Positions 1 through 7,703 of a stretch of DNA of 64,000 bases are shown here, one piece after another. The stretch comes from Mucilaginibacter sp. Lineage in GTDB: Bacteria; Bacteroidota; Bacteroidia; Sphingobacteriales; Sphingobacteriaceae. The stretch's first letter is position 1; every line of letters begins with the position of its first letter. A program made the position numbers and the translations under genes. The notes beneath the pieces are model-generated. The model ran no database searches, had not been told where the DNA came from, and saw only the letters and a list, made by a program, of their open reading frames with translations. The stretch covers positions 31,072 to 95,071 of the forward strand of contig JAUCSE010000026.1 of assembly GCA_030445275.1 (NCBI GenBank). Reading direction: 5' to 3'.

Positions 1-1764
1 ATTCAATGAGTAATTTAACTGGAAATAGTTATCGGGCCACCTTAATTTTTTACCCAAGGTTACACCCACACCGTTAATACGCAGGTTATTGTAATTAGGA
101 TCTGTTTTAGGATAATACTGCCCGGTTGAACTACCTTGTGTGTACGCAGACAATGCAAAGTAAATAGGTTTTTTACCACCTAACCATGGTTCAGAGAAGG
201 TGAACGAGAAGTTCTGGTAGGTTCTTCCGCTCGACTGGCCTCTTAAGCTTAGTTTCTGCCCATCCCCTTTTGGCAATGGTTTGTAGGCTTTAAGATTAAA
301 GATATTCCTTAATGAGAAGTTATTGAAAGTAAGCCCCAGGGTACCCACTAATTGTCCGCCACCAAAACCACCTGATAGCTCGATTTGATCTGATGGTTTT
401 TCAACAACGTTATAAACCAAATCCACTGTACCATCGGCCGGGTTAATGTTAACCGGTTTCGGTTCTGTTTTTTGCTCATCAAAGTTACCTAGCTGGCCTA
501 TCTCGCGCGAGCTGCGGATCAATAATTCTTTATTGAATTTTTGACCTGGTTTTGTTTGTATCTCCCGCATAACCACTTTATCGTTGGTTACGTCGTTACC
601 TTTTAAGCTTACCCGGTTTATGGTGTACTGTGGCCCCTCATATACACGTATATCAAGGTCAACCGTATCGTTATAAACTTTAACCTGTACAGGATCACTT
701 GTATAAGTCAAATAACCATCATTAAGGTAAAGTGATGATACATCATCATTACTAGGTGTTGGGCCAACCAATCTTTTGTTTAGCTCATCTTCGCTAAATA
801 CATCCCCTTTTTTAATGTGTACTATACGGTTTAACAACTCGGTTGAATATTTGGCGTTTCCAGACCATTTTACATTACCGAAGTAATATTTAGGTCCTTC
901 ATAAACTTTAATTTTTACGTTAACTGAAGTTGCATCGTGGCTCCAAACAGAGTCGCTTACCAATTCGGCATCGCGGTACCCCTTATTTTGCATGGCATCA
1001 ACCAGGCCTTGTTTATCTTCTTCGTATTTATCTTGTTTGAATTTTTTTGAACCAAACAGGTTATACCATTTTCTTTCGCGGGTCTTTTTCAAATAGCCTT
1101 TAAGCTTTTTGGATGAAAACGCTTTATTACCCTCAAAAACAACTTCGTTTATTTTTACTTTGGTTTTTTTATCAACAGCCACATCCAGTATCAAACTATT
1201 GGCATCCCCCGGATCTTTACGTTGTGTAATTTTAACGGTTGTATTCAAAAACCCCTTTTCGCCAAAATGCTTTTTAATAATAGCCGAGGTAGTATTTAAT
1301 AAATTTTCGTTTACGATTTTGTTTGTCCGGTCAGACAGTTTTTTCTGGACATCCTCAATTTCACCTTTTCGTATCCCTGTTATATGCAAACGGGACAAAC
1401 GCGGTAATTCTTTAACCGCGATTTCAAGATAGATGGTATCCATATTAATCCTTGTAATATTCAACTGTACATCATCAAATAAGCCTTGTTGATATAAGGT
1501 TTTTATTACTTCGGAATTACGTTCGCCCGGTAAATTGATTTTATCGCCCTTGGTTAATTTTGAAAGTTGTATCAAAATATCTTTATCCAGATACTTTGCC
1601 CCCCTAACAGAAATACCCCCAATAATGTAATCCCGGGGATTAAGATAACTTAAACTATCAGCCGGTATCGATTTTGTCAGTGGTGACCTCGGTGCATTGG
1701 AAACCTGGGCCAACGCCGCGGTACCAAAAACACAGAAAAGAATAGCAAAAAGAAATTTATACAT
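1..1764 (-). CDS. bamA: BamA, outer-membrane protein assembly factor (3' end beyond window)
   Basis: Omp85-family insertase that folds beta-barrel proteins into the outer membrane. The frame is open from an ATG at 1764 to the left edge, giving the first 588 residues of a protein usually near 850. Residues 1-19 form a signal peptide ending ALA before a Gln. Residues about 45-430 hold successive POTRA repeats, seen in recurring GxNKAFSSKKL and YEGPQYTINRV type segments. A glycine-rich stretch near 445-460 (GGFGGGQLVGTLGLTF) opens the barrel domain, and the edge falls among the first barrel strands. It lies 63 bp downstream of uppS in the same direction, the conserved Bacteroidota uppS-bamA order. 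The product is confident from domain layout and context; only the C-terminus is unseen. Confidence 0.95.
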   Translation of the reverse strand, partial: MYKFLFAILFCVFGTAALAQVSNAPRSPLTKSIPADSLSYLNPRDYIIGGISVRGAKYLDKDILIQLSKLTKGDKINLPGERNSEVIKTLYQQGLFDDVQLNITRINMDTIYLEIAVKELPRLSRLHITGIRKGEIEDVQKKLSDRTNKIVNENLLNTTSAIIKKHFGEKGFLNTTVKITQRKDPGDANSLILDVAVDKKTKVKINEVVFEGNKAFSSKKLKGYLKKTRERKWYNLFGSKKFKQDKYEEDKQGLVDAMQNKGYRDAELVSDSVWSHDATSVNVKIKVYEGPKYYFGNVKWSGNAKYSTELLNRIVHIKKGDVFSEDELNKRLVGPTPSNDDVSSLYLNDGYLTYTSDPVQVKVYNDTVDLDIRVYEGPQYTINRVSLKGNDVTNDKVVMREIQTKPGQKFNKELLIRSSREIGQLGNFDEQKTEPKPVNINPADGTVDLVYNVVEKPSDQIELSGGFGGGQLVGTLGLTFNNFSLRNIFNLKAYKPLPKGDGQKLSLRGQSSGRTYQNFSFTFSEPWLGGKKPIYFALSAYTQGSSTGQYYPKTDPNYNNLRINGVGVTLGKKLRWPDNYFQLNYSLN

Positions 1765-1827
1765 TCGAATATTTTAGTGGGCTAAAAATAATTTATACAG
1801 TTGTTAAAAAGTGTTAAAAGTAAAAAT

Positions 1828-2583
1828 TTAGTTGATCTGCTCACTTGTCATACCAAAACGACGCTCGCGTTTCTGATAATCAAGTATAGCTTCATACAAA
1901 TCTTCCTTCCTGAAATCGGGCCAAAACTTAGGGGTAAAATACAATTCGGCATAGGCAATTTGCCATAATAAATAATTACTTATGCGATATTCACCGCTGG
2001 TTCTTATCAGCAATTCGGGATTTGGCATGTTACCAGTAAATAAATTGCGCTCAAAAACATCCTCGTTAATATCAGCTATATCCAATTCGCCATTCTGCAC
2101 TTTAACAGCTATATTTTTAGCTGCCCGTACAATTTCGCGCCTTGAACTATAACTTAATGCCAGTGTAAGTACAACCCCGGTATTTCCTGCAGTTTTCTCC
2201 ATAGCGGCATTAAGCTCTCTGAAACACTTTGGGGGTAACATGTCCAGATCGCCAATGGCATTTAACTTGATATTGTTTTTCATAAACCCGGCTATTTCCT
2301 TATTGATGGTGCTTACCATCAATTCCATAATGGCCATAACTTCTAATTTGGGCCGGTTCCAGTTTTCGGAAGAAAATGTATATAATGTAATATATTTTAT
2401 ACCTAATTTATCAGCACCTTCAACAACATCCCTAACAGAAGTTACTCCGCTATGGTGGCCAAACACTCTTAATTTGCCTTTTTCTTTTGCCCAGCGGCCA
2501 TTGCCATCCATAATAATAGCAACATGCTGTGGTAGCCGTAACAAATCAATCTGATCCAAATATCCCATACTATTCATTATCAA
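1828..2583 (-). CDS. uppS: Isoprenyl transferase (undecaprenyl diphosphate synthase)
   Basis: cis-Prenyltransferase that condenses isopentenyl diphosphate onto farnesyl diphosphate to make the C55 lipid carrier for peptidoglycan and O-antigen. The 251 residues match family length. Visible motifs are MDGNGRWA with the catalytic Asp near residue 26, the FSSENWNRP block near 70, and the C-terminal RTSGEYRISNYLLWQ motif that binds the diphosphate. Three in-frame Met codons lie within the first six residues, so the start is uncertain by a few codons. It lies between exbD and bamA on the same strand. A possible -7 box lies about 150 bp upstream, so uppS-bamA may be transcribed separately from exbD. 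Confidence 0.96.
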   Translation of the reverse strand: MIMNSMGYLDQIDLLRLPQHVAIIMDGNGRWAKEKGKLRVFGHHSGVTSVRDVVEGADKLGIKYITLYTFSSENWNRPKLEVMAIMELMVSTINKEIAGFMKNNIKLNAIGDLDMLPPKCFRELNAAMEKTAGNTGVVLTLALSYSSRREIVRAAKNIAVKVQNGELDIADINEDVFERNLFTGNMPNPELLIRTSGEYRISNYLLWQIAYAELYFTPKFWPDFRKEDLYEAILDYQKRERRFGMTSEQIN

Positions 2584-2733
2584 AAGCTACCCTTAATTGC
2601 CTTGCAAAAGGCATACTTGTGCTTTAATTTTATCAATCTATGTCTAATAAATATTTGTTTTAGACTAATTAACGCAAAAACTAACCGGCTAACAAGGCTA
2701 TTTATAAGTCAAGTTGCCGGTTTTTTCAGGGTA

Positions 2734-2741
2734 CAAAGGTA
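2734..2741 (-). promoter_or_regulatory. Candidate -7 box upstream of uppS
   Basis: On the minus strand the sequence reads TACCTTTG, a match to the Bacteroidota -7 consensus TAnnTTTG. It is 150 bp from the uppS start and no -33 TTTG is evident, so this is a weak call. Confidence 0.3.
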
Positions 2742-2871
2742 AAACTTACTTTGTATTTTTTTAGTATGCAGCAAGAAAAGAAAATGTTATTATAAATAAT
2801 GCCGCTAAATGATGTCAAAAGCAAGTAAATAATGTTAAAACTATGATTTTTATGACCATTTATTCATTAAA

Positions 2872-2926
2872 TTAAAAGGCCGGGCATCAAAAAATCATGT
2901 AATGATCCTGATATCCGGCCTTTTAA
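2872..2926 (-). terminator. Terminator-like hairpin after exbD
   Basis: A perfect 12-bp inverted repeat (2872-2883 with 2915-2926, core AAAAGGCCGG) lies 34 bp past the exbD stop. The stem is flanked by A and T runs; the loop is about 31 nt. Its position fits termination of exbD ahead of the uppS promoter. Confidence 0.6.
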
Positions 2927-2959
2927 CTTGCTTATTTTAAGCTTTAAAAATCAGGCAAC

Positions 2960-3487
2960 TTAATAAACCCCTTTTTCCTTTAAAGCATCAGTATCATGCC
3001 CATCAATATCAACAATAGCATATGAAGGCGTTTTGGTTATCTCCAGTTCGTCCAAAACATTAACCAGGTTGTTATATACTGAGTGATCACTGGGTTTTAC
3101 CAGCACAATCATACTTTTACCGGTTTTATCATGCACCATTTTGCTGGTTTCAAACAGGGCTTTGCGTATACCATCCTTATTAAAGCCGGTAACTGTGGGT
3201 GCAATAATGGGATTTTTCAATTCGCCAAGGTACCACATGAGCTGGTTATTTTTGCCCAGGCAAATTGTAAAGCTCCGGCTCTGCGGCACGGGTAAACCAT
3301 CCTCGCCTCCTTTATCGGGCATAACCAAGTCCATTGCCTTTGGTTTGGATAGCGTGGTGGTGAGTATAAAAAAGGTGATCAGCAAAAATGCCAGATCAAC
3401 CATTGCGGTAAGGTCAACACGGGTATTCATTTTTTTGCGTTTGTGTGCACCGCTTGTTTTTTGGGGAGAAGAATTTAACTCAGCCAT
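2960..3487 (-). CDS. ExbD/TolR-family biopolymer transport protein (orphan)
   Basis: Member of the ExbD/TolR family, whose proteins work with an ExbB/TolQ channel to couple proton-motive force to outer-membrane energization. It has one N-terminal membrane segment after a basic stretch (HKRKKMNTRVDLTAMVDLAFLL). The key Asp is in TAMVDLAF, followed by a periplasmic domain ending in a predicted ExbD fold. I chose the ATG at 3487 (MAELNSS) because the 11 residues upstream in the open frame look like non-coding translation. No exbB, tonB or tolQ lies nearby, so its partner must be encoded elsewhere. It sits between porG and uppS, where Bacteroidota usually have no gene, and hairpins on both sides suggest an independent unit. 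Confidence 0.9.
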   Translation of the reverse strand: MAELNSSPQKTSGAHKRKKMNTRVDLTAMVDLAFLLITFFILTTTLSKPKAMDLVMPDKGGEDGLPVPQSRSFTICLGKNNQLMWYLGELKNPIIAPTVTGFNKDGIRKALFETSKMVHDKTGKSMIVLVKPSDHSVYNNLVNVLDELEITKTPSYAIVDIDGHDTDALKEKGVY

Positions 3488-3569
3488 GGTCTTAAAGTTT
3501 AAGGTTAATAAACAACACATCAGTATTTAATACCGATATATAAACCTTAAACGATATTTATATCTAAAT

Positions 3570-3609
3570 ATTACCTATTTTACAAAATTAAATTTGTAAA
3601 ACAGGTAAT
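3570..3609 (-). terminator. Hairpin after porG
   Basis: A 17-bp inverted repeat with one mismatch (3570-3586 with 3593-3609, 6-nt loop) begins 13 bp past the porG stop. It lacks a strong T-tract, so it could be a terminator or an mRNA 3'-end stabiliser. A TAATTTTG sequence inside it (3590-3583) could also be the exbD -7 box. Confidence 0.5.
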
Positions 3610-3621
3610 CAACGACTTAAA

Positions 3622-4404
3622 TTAGTAGTAACAGCTTTGTGTAACAAATGTATAGGATATGGTAAAGCCTATAAAGAAATAAGTGTCGCGCTTTTTAAAA
3701 TCGCCACGTTGTGAACCTGGAGAATTAACAGGTTTGCCAACTTCGCTTGAGCGGTCAGAGAGATCCCTTGCCAAATTACTGGGCAGCTTGGTTGGATCGG
3801 GATATACAGTACTTACATCATCCAGATAATCGGTAAAGGTGAACCTGTATCCAATATCGCCTGCAACCGTCCATTTACTGTTGAAATTATATTTTAAACC
3901 CGCACCATAAGGAATTACCATTGTTCTTTTACCATATGGAATTGGTTCCCCTTCGGTTCTTAAGTCCCTAAGGCTGTAAGTTTGGCCCTGGTAATTGGCA
4001 CGTGGGTTATAAGCTGTATAACCAATACCGCTATATATATAAGGTGTATACTTATTTGGCCCGGCATCCGGGATATATTTCATAAAGTTAAATTCGCCTA
4101 TCAGACTTATTTCTTTAAGGTTATCACTAAAGCTCAGATTGCGGTCACGAAACTGCTCGCTGCTTGACTTACTATCATCGGCGCTGATCTTGCCCATCGT
4201 ATAATTTAACTTTGCCGATAGATAGCCGTTAAAATTACGCTTTGCAAATATGCTGCCCGATAAACCGCTTAGCTTAACCGGGTTATTGAGGTTAAGATCG
4301 CCCTGGTAGCCAGCGCCACCGATAGCGCCACCAATTTCCCAGGTTTGCGCCTGTAAATGGTACGAAATAAATAAAAGGAATATAATTGCTACAAATTTGG
4401 GCAT
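3622..4404 (-). CDS. porG: PorG-like outer-membrane beta-barrel protein (DUF6089 type)
   Basis: Outer-membrane protein of the DUF6089 type, which includes PorG of the Porphyromonas gingivalis type IX secretion system, described as associating with the PorK/N ring. Residues 1-19 are a signal peptide ending LQA before Gln. The body has alternating beta-strand patterns (AYNPRANY, YGAGLKYNF, DIGYRFTFTDYLDDVS). The end has the family signature of a charged turn followed by TYFFIGFTISYTF, then a C-terminal Cys-Tyr-Tyr. It lies 9 bp downstream of nadK and upstream of uppS and bamA, matching the nadK-porG-uppS-bamA order I recall for P. gingivalis and flavobacteria. Family and synteny agree; the T9SS role is inferred. 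Confidence 0.8.
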   Translation of the reverse strand: MPKFVAIIFLLFISYHLQAQTWEIGGAIGGAGYQGDLNLNNPVKLSGLSGSIFAKRNFNGYLSAKLNYTMGKISADDSKSSSEQFRDRNLSFSDNLKEISLIGEFNFMKYIPDAGPNKYTPYIYSGIGYTAYNPRANYQGQTYSLRDLRTEGEPIPYGKRTMVIPYGAGLKYNFNSKWTVAGDIGYRFTFTDYLDDVSTVYPDPTKLPSNLARDLSDRSSEVGKPVNSPGSQRGDFKKRDTYFFIGFTISYTFVTQSCYY

Positions 4405-4413
4405 TAAGCAAAT

Positions 4414-5295
4414 TTAATAATTACGAGCATCTAAGCCCCATAATAATTTGTTTCTTAAGGTAGTTAAATAACTTTCATTATTTAGCCGTATCAAATTTAG
4501 TTGAAAATCGGCTTTTTGGACATGAAATTTTACGGTTTCATCTAAAACTGCCACTCTCGAATCGCAGGATACCAAGTAGTTTGCATTGCGGCTCTCTACC
4601 TCAAAACACAGTTTACTGTTATCGGGAATGATGATTGGTCGCACATTCAAATTATGCGGCGACACTGGTGTAACGACTATACTGTTTGATTGCGGAAAGA
4701 TAATTGGTCCGCCGCAACTTAATGAATAAGCTGTTGACCCGGTTGATGTTGATATAATGATACCATCGCCCCAGTATGAATTTAAAAACTCATCATTTAA
4801 AAAAACATGAGTTATAATCATGGCGGCATCATCCCGCTTATGTATGGTTACATCATTTAGCGCGAAATTATCGTCGCCAAAAATTTTAAGCGTCGAATCA
4901 ATGGTGAGCAGTTCCCGGCAATCTAAAGTAAACTCTTTGTTAACCACCGCATGTATAGCAGCGGTAATATCATTTTTATTTACACTGGCCAAAAATCCGA
5001 GGCGACCAAAATTAATACCAATTACAGGAATACCTGAATCGCGGATAACGGTTACCATGTCAAGCAGGGTACCATCACCGCCCAGTGTTAAAAAAAGATC
5101 AATAAAGCCTTTTAATGAATCGGTGCTTTGCAGTACACTATATTCTACACTGGTTATTTTATCCTGCAAATATTCGTTTAACTGGTGATGAACATATATT
5201 TCGACGCCGTGGTGGGCCAGGTTATCAAATACCTGTTGAATGTATGGTATTACAGATGGATCATTAAATGGTCTGCCGTAAACTGCTATCTTCAT
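4414..5295 (-). CDS. nadK: NAD kinase
   Basis: Phosphorylates NAD to NADP in the cytosol. The 293-residue length is normal. The diagnostic GGDGT motif is at residues 72-76 (LTLGGDGTLLD). It is followed by GINFGRLGFL, the substrate-binding NDVTIHK segment and STSTGSTAYSLSCGGPI, all in family order. It lies between a CBS protein 49 bp upstream and porG 9 bp downstream, and is probably cotranscribed with them. The gap before the start codon holds a short palindromic block (5309-5342) of the phrase-like type described elsewhere in the window. Confidence 0.97.
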   Translation of the reverse strand: MKIAVYGRPFNDPSVIPYIQQVFDNLAHHGVEIYVHHQLNEYLQDKITSVEYSVLQSTDSLKGFIDLFLTLGGDGTLLDMVTVIRDSGIPVIGINFGRLGFLASVNKNDITAAIHAVVNKEFTLDCRELLTIDSTLKIFGDDNFALNDVTIHKRDDAAMIITHVFLNDEFLNSYWGDGIIISTSTGSTAYSLSCGGPIIFPQSNSIVVTPVSPHNLNVRPIIIPDNSKLCFEVESRNANYLVSCDSRVAVLDETVKFHVQKADFQLNLIRLNNESYLTTLRNKLLWGLDARNY

Positions 5296-5308
5296 TATTG
5301 GTTTGTTA

Positions 5309-5342
5309 GTCGATGGTCAATAGTCCATGGTCCATAGACTAG
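5309..5342. repeat. Short phrase-like palindromic block upstream of nadK
   Basis: The sequence repeats variants of GTCAATAGTCCATGGTCCAT around a central CCATGG. It fills nearly the whole gap between the CBS gene stop and the nadK start. On the nadK strand it ends 13 bp before the ATG, resembling the leader arms seen before yqeY and others. Confidence 0.5.
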
Positions 5343-5344
5343 TT

Positions 5345-6007
5345 CTACAGATTAAGGTAATTCATGAGTGAGTCGTAACGATCTTTTGAGTTATCATTAT
5401 GATCAGTATTATTAAAGGTGGCTTTAATATCATACTCATAACGCAAAAAGGTAGCAATTATAGCCGAAATATCCTGCTTATTTACTTTAAGGGTTACTTC
5501 CATCCTGGTAGAATCAGGAAAAGTTTGAACATATGAACTCAGTATCTGGGCATTGTCTGACTCTACAATTTGCGCCATGTGTGCCAGCGAGTTATTTTTA
5601 TTGTTAATCTCTAATACAATGATGCCACCTGGCTGTGCTACAGCGGTGATCTTTGCAAAATACTCAGTTATAGCGTTAATGGAAATAATGCCAAGATAAT
5701 TCCTTTTTACATCAAGCACAGGCACAACAGTAAGCTGGCGTTCGTAAAACAGGCGTATAACATCGTAAATGTGCTGATCTTCGAGTACGTAGGGGTTCAC
5801 CAATGATAGGGCCAATGCCCCAACAGCTGTTTCATGATCACTTTCGCCAATCAGGTCATCTTCGGCAACCAAACCTAAAAACTGCTCTTCGTTTACAATC
5901 GGCAAATGCCTGAGGCGAAACTCTACCATGCGGTCAAGTACCTTCTGTATGGTATCAGAAGTATGTACCGGCGGAATTGCATCGGCTATCAGTTCAATTG
6001 CAACCAT
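5345..6007 (-). CDS. CBS-domain-pair protein
   Basis: Cytosolic protein with two CBS motifs in the first 125 residues (AIPPVHTSDTIQKVLDRM and RQLTVVPVLDVKRNYLGI). The remaining 95 residues look like a small ligand-sensing domain (GGIIVLEINNKNNSLAHM resembles an ACT-like fold). CBS pairs usually bind adenine nucleotides such as AMP or ATP; the ligand here is unknown. It lies 4 bp after the alpha/beta hydrolase stop and 49 bp before nadK, so the three genes look like one operon. A CBS gene next to nadK recurs in Bacteroidota, which may hint at a link with nucleotide status, but that is inference. Confidence 0.85.
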   Translation of the reverse strand: MVAIELIADAIPPVHTSDTIQKVLDRMVEFRLRHLPIVNEEQFLGLVAEDDLIGESDHETAVGALALSLVNPYVLEDQHIYDVIRLFYERQLTVVPVLDVKRNYLGIISINAITEYFAKITAVAQPGGIIVLEINNKNNSLAHMAQIVESDNAQILSSYVQTFPDSTRMEVTLKVNKQDISAIIATFLRYEYDIKATFNNTDHNDNSKDRYDSLMNYLNL

Positions 6008-6011
6008 AATA

Positions 6012-6785
6012 TTAAACTCCTATTTTACTGTCTATTTTATCTAAAAACAATGCCAATAGTTTGTTAAACTCTTGTGGCCGCTCCATCATGGGGGCATGCC
6101 CGCACTGATCAATCCAGTGTAATTCAGAATTTGGCAGAAACTCGTTAAACTCCAGGGCCACTTCGGGCGGTGTTATTTTATCATTTCTGCCCCATATTAA
6201 TGATACAGGAAGATGCATTTTATGCAGATCCTTTTTCATATTATGGCGTATGGCTGATTTTGCCATTGCCAGTAACCTAATCACACTATGCCTGTCATTA
6301 ATTAACTTGTATACGTCATTAACCAGCTCATCGGTTGCCACAATAGGGTCATAAAAAGTGTACTGTACTTTTTCCCTTACAAAATCAATGCTTTCGCGCC
6401 GCGGAAACGACCCCCCAAACGCGTTTTCGTATAAACCAGAGCTACCGGTTAATACCATAGCTTTAATATTTTCAGGGTGAGCTAAAACATATATCAAAGC
6501 TACGTGACCACCTAATGAATTACCAAGTACCGTTATATTACTTAACTGTTTAAACTTTATAAATTTATGTACAAATTTTGAAAGACTCTTTACACCAGTG
6601 GTTAAAAGAGGCATGTCATAAATTGGCAATATGGGTATTATTACGCGGTACCTTGATTTAAATTCATTTACAACATCATCCCAGTTGCTCAATGCGCCCA
6701 TTAAACCATGTAACAGTAACAGTACCTCACCTTCGCCCTCATCGATATAACTAAAACCGTGTTCCTCTTTAAGCACGAAATCCAT
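6012..6785 (-). CDS. Alpha/beta-fold hydrolase
   Basis: Cytosolic serine hydrolase of the alpha/beta fold, substrate unknown. The 257 residues carry an oxyanion HGLMG at 26-30, the nucleophile elbow GNSLGGH with Ser90, a likely acid at Asp202 (GRNDKITPP) and the catalytic His230 (CGHAPMMERP), in the normal order. No signal peptide is present. It heads the minus-strand run hydrolase-CBS-nadK-porG. In several Bacteroidota, as I recall, a hydrolase of this kind also lies near pdxJ and the CBS gene; pdxJ is absent here. The 250-bp gap upstream shows no clear TAnnTTTG promoter. Sequence alone does not separate esterase, lactonase and C-C hydrolase activity. Confidence 0.88.
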   Translation of the reverse strand: MDFVLKEEHGFSYIDEGEGEVLLLLHGLMGALSNWDDVVNEFKSRYRVIIPILPIYDMPLLTTGVKSLSKFVHKFIKFKQLSNITVLGNSLGGHVALIYVLAHPENIKAMVLTGSSGLYENAFGGSFPRRESIDFVREKVQYTFYDPIVATDELVNDVYKLINDRHSVIRLLAMAKSAIRHNMKKDLHKMHLPVSLIWGRNDKITPPEVALEFNEFLPNSELHWIDQCGHAPMMERPQEFNKLLALFLDKIDSKIGV

Positions 6786-7035
6786 ATAACATATCAGTAT
6801 TAATTTTTACCAAACTTTTTATACCGAAATCAAATTCGGTACAAATTCTATTATTACGCCATAAAATTAGTTTATTACAGGCGAGTTACAACAATTATAG
6901 CAATAAATTTATCAATGTTTTACTTAAATATGGAAGATATATTTATTGACTATCAAGGTTTCATCAGTTTCTTTTTTACTCAAAAGCAAACGGGCAACCT
7001 ACCAGTCTAATAAACTGATCAAACTAAATCGCGAT

Positions 7036-7485
7036 TTAACCCAATAATTGCCTTACAACTTCCGATATGGTTTTCCCGTCGGCTTTACCGGCAAGCTCCT
7101 TATTGGCGGTGCCCATTACCTTACCAAGGTCTTTTGCCGAGGTTGCCCCCACCCTGCTGATCAACTCCTCTAAATATCCTTCAATTTCAAAGCGGGTCAT
7201 TTGCTGCGGTAAATAAGGCTCTATCACCTTCATTTCCTCTATCTCAATTTCGTAAAGATCTTCCCGGTTTTGCGTTTTATAAATATCTGCCGATTCTTTA
7301 CGCTGTTTGATGAGTCTTTGAAGTACTTTGATTTCAGCCTCTTCAGTAAGTTCTTCTGCGGCTCCCTTTTCAGTTTTAGCCAAAAGCAACGCTGATTTTA
7401 TAGCACGAAGCCCTCTTAAACGATCGGCTTGTTTAGCCAGCATAGCTAATTTTATATCCTGGTCTATTTGATTGATTAGTGACAT
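7036..7485 (-). CDS. GatB/YqeY-domain protein
   Basis: YqeY-like protein of 149 residues, the C-terminal tail-domain fold also found in GatB of the amidotransferase that makes Gln-tRNA. Stand-alone YqeY proteins probably act on tRNA or in tRNA-dependent amidation, but the role is not firmly established. Seen here: an N-terminal helical region (LINQIDQDIKLAMLAKQ), RLRGLRAIKSALL, the YLPQQM hinge and the C-terminal GKVMGTANKELAGKADGK motif, all typical. It lies alone between the alpha/beta hydrolase and an SDR gene, all on the minus strand. The leader before its ATG is part of an inverted-repeat region, and its last 30 bp closely resemble the leader of the aspartic protease at 55888. Confidence 0.93.
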   Translation of the reverse strand: MSLINQIDQDIKLAMLAKQADRLRGLRAIKSALLLAKTEKGAAEELTEEAEIKVLQRLIKQRKESADIYKTQNREDLYEIEIEEMKVIEPYLPQQMTRFEIEGYLEELISRVGATSAKDLGKVMGTANKELAGKADGKTISEVVRQLLG

Positions 7486-7490
7486 TTTAT

Positions 7491-7522
7491 AATTGGTGAA
7501 TTGTTGAATTAGTGAGTTATTA
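7491..7522 (-). repeat. G-poor phrase-like leader of yqeY
   Basis: On the yqeY strand the block reads as repeats of AATTCACTAATTCAACAATT type words with almost no G and ends 5 bp before the ATG. A near-copy precedes the unrelated gene at 55888. Confidence 0.6.
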
Positions 7523-7526
7523 TTAG

Positions 7527-7689
7527 ATGTGCAGATTAACTCCGTTGAGGGCTCCGCCGTTTCAGATATGCAAATGTGCAGATTATAATTTTTAATTAGT
7601 AAATGATTATTTTCAGATCTTTAGAATGGATCATTTGCATATCTGCACATCTGAAACGGCGGAGCCCTCAACGGAGTTAATTTGCACAT
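7527..7689. repeat. Long inverted repeat, 39-bp arms (30 bp perfect)
   Basis: Left arm 7527-7565 and right arm 7651-7689 are reverse complements at 38 of 39 positions, with a perfect 30-bp core (7536-7565 with 7651-7680) containing CTCCGTTGAGGGCTCCGCCG. The 85-bp loop repeats ATGCAAAT and TGTGCAGAT words that also occur at 17648-17702. It lies between the SDR stop and the yqeY leader and could form a very stable RNA hairpin in that transcript. Confidence 0.85.
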
Positions 7690-7703
7690 TTTAACCTGCA
7701 CAT

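Larger units (their letters stand above)
2584..2959. other. 376-bp intergenic gap between uppS and exbD
   Basis: No plausible gene. It contains the exbD terminator hairpin (2872-2926) and a candidate -7 box for uppS (2734-2741). It also contains a weak 7-bp inverted repeat (about 2681-2721) followed by a T-run on the plus strand, which has no plus-strand gene to serve. The rest is AT-rich without recognisable structure. Confidence 0.6.

Noticed and set aside
1109..1432. Plus-strand frame of 107 codons opposite bamA
   Set aside because: Lies antisense to a confident gene, has a skewed composition and no recognisable motif; a shadow frame.
2681..2723. Plus-strand hairpin AACCGG...CCGGTT followed by T6
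   Set aside because: No plus-strand gene precedes it, and the stem is only 7 bp.
6820..6842. Small CCGAA...TTCGG hairpin upstream of the alpha/beta hydrolase
   Set aside because: Only a 5-bp stem; no convincing regulatory role.
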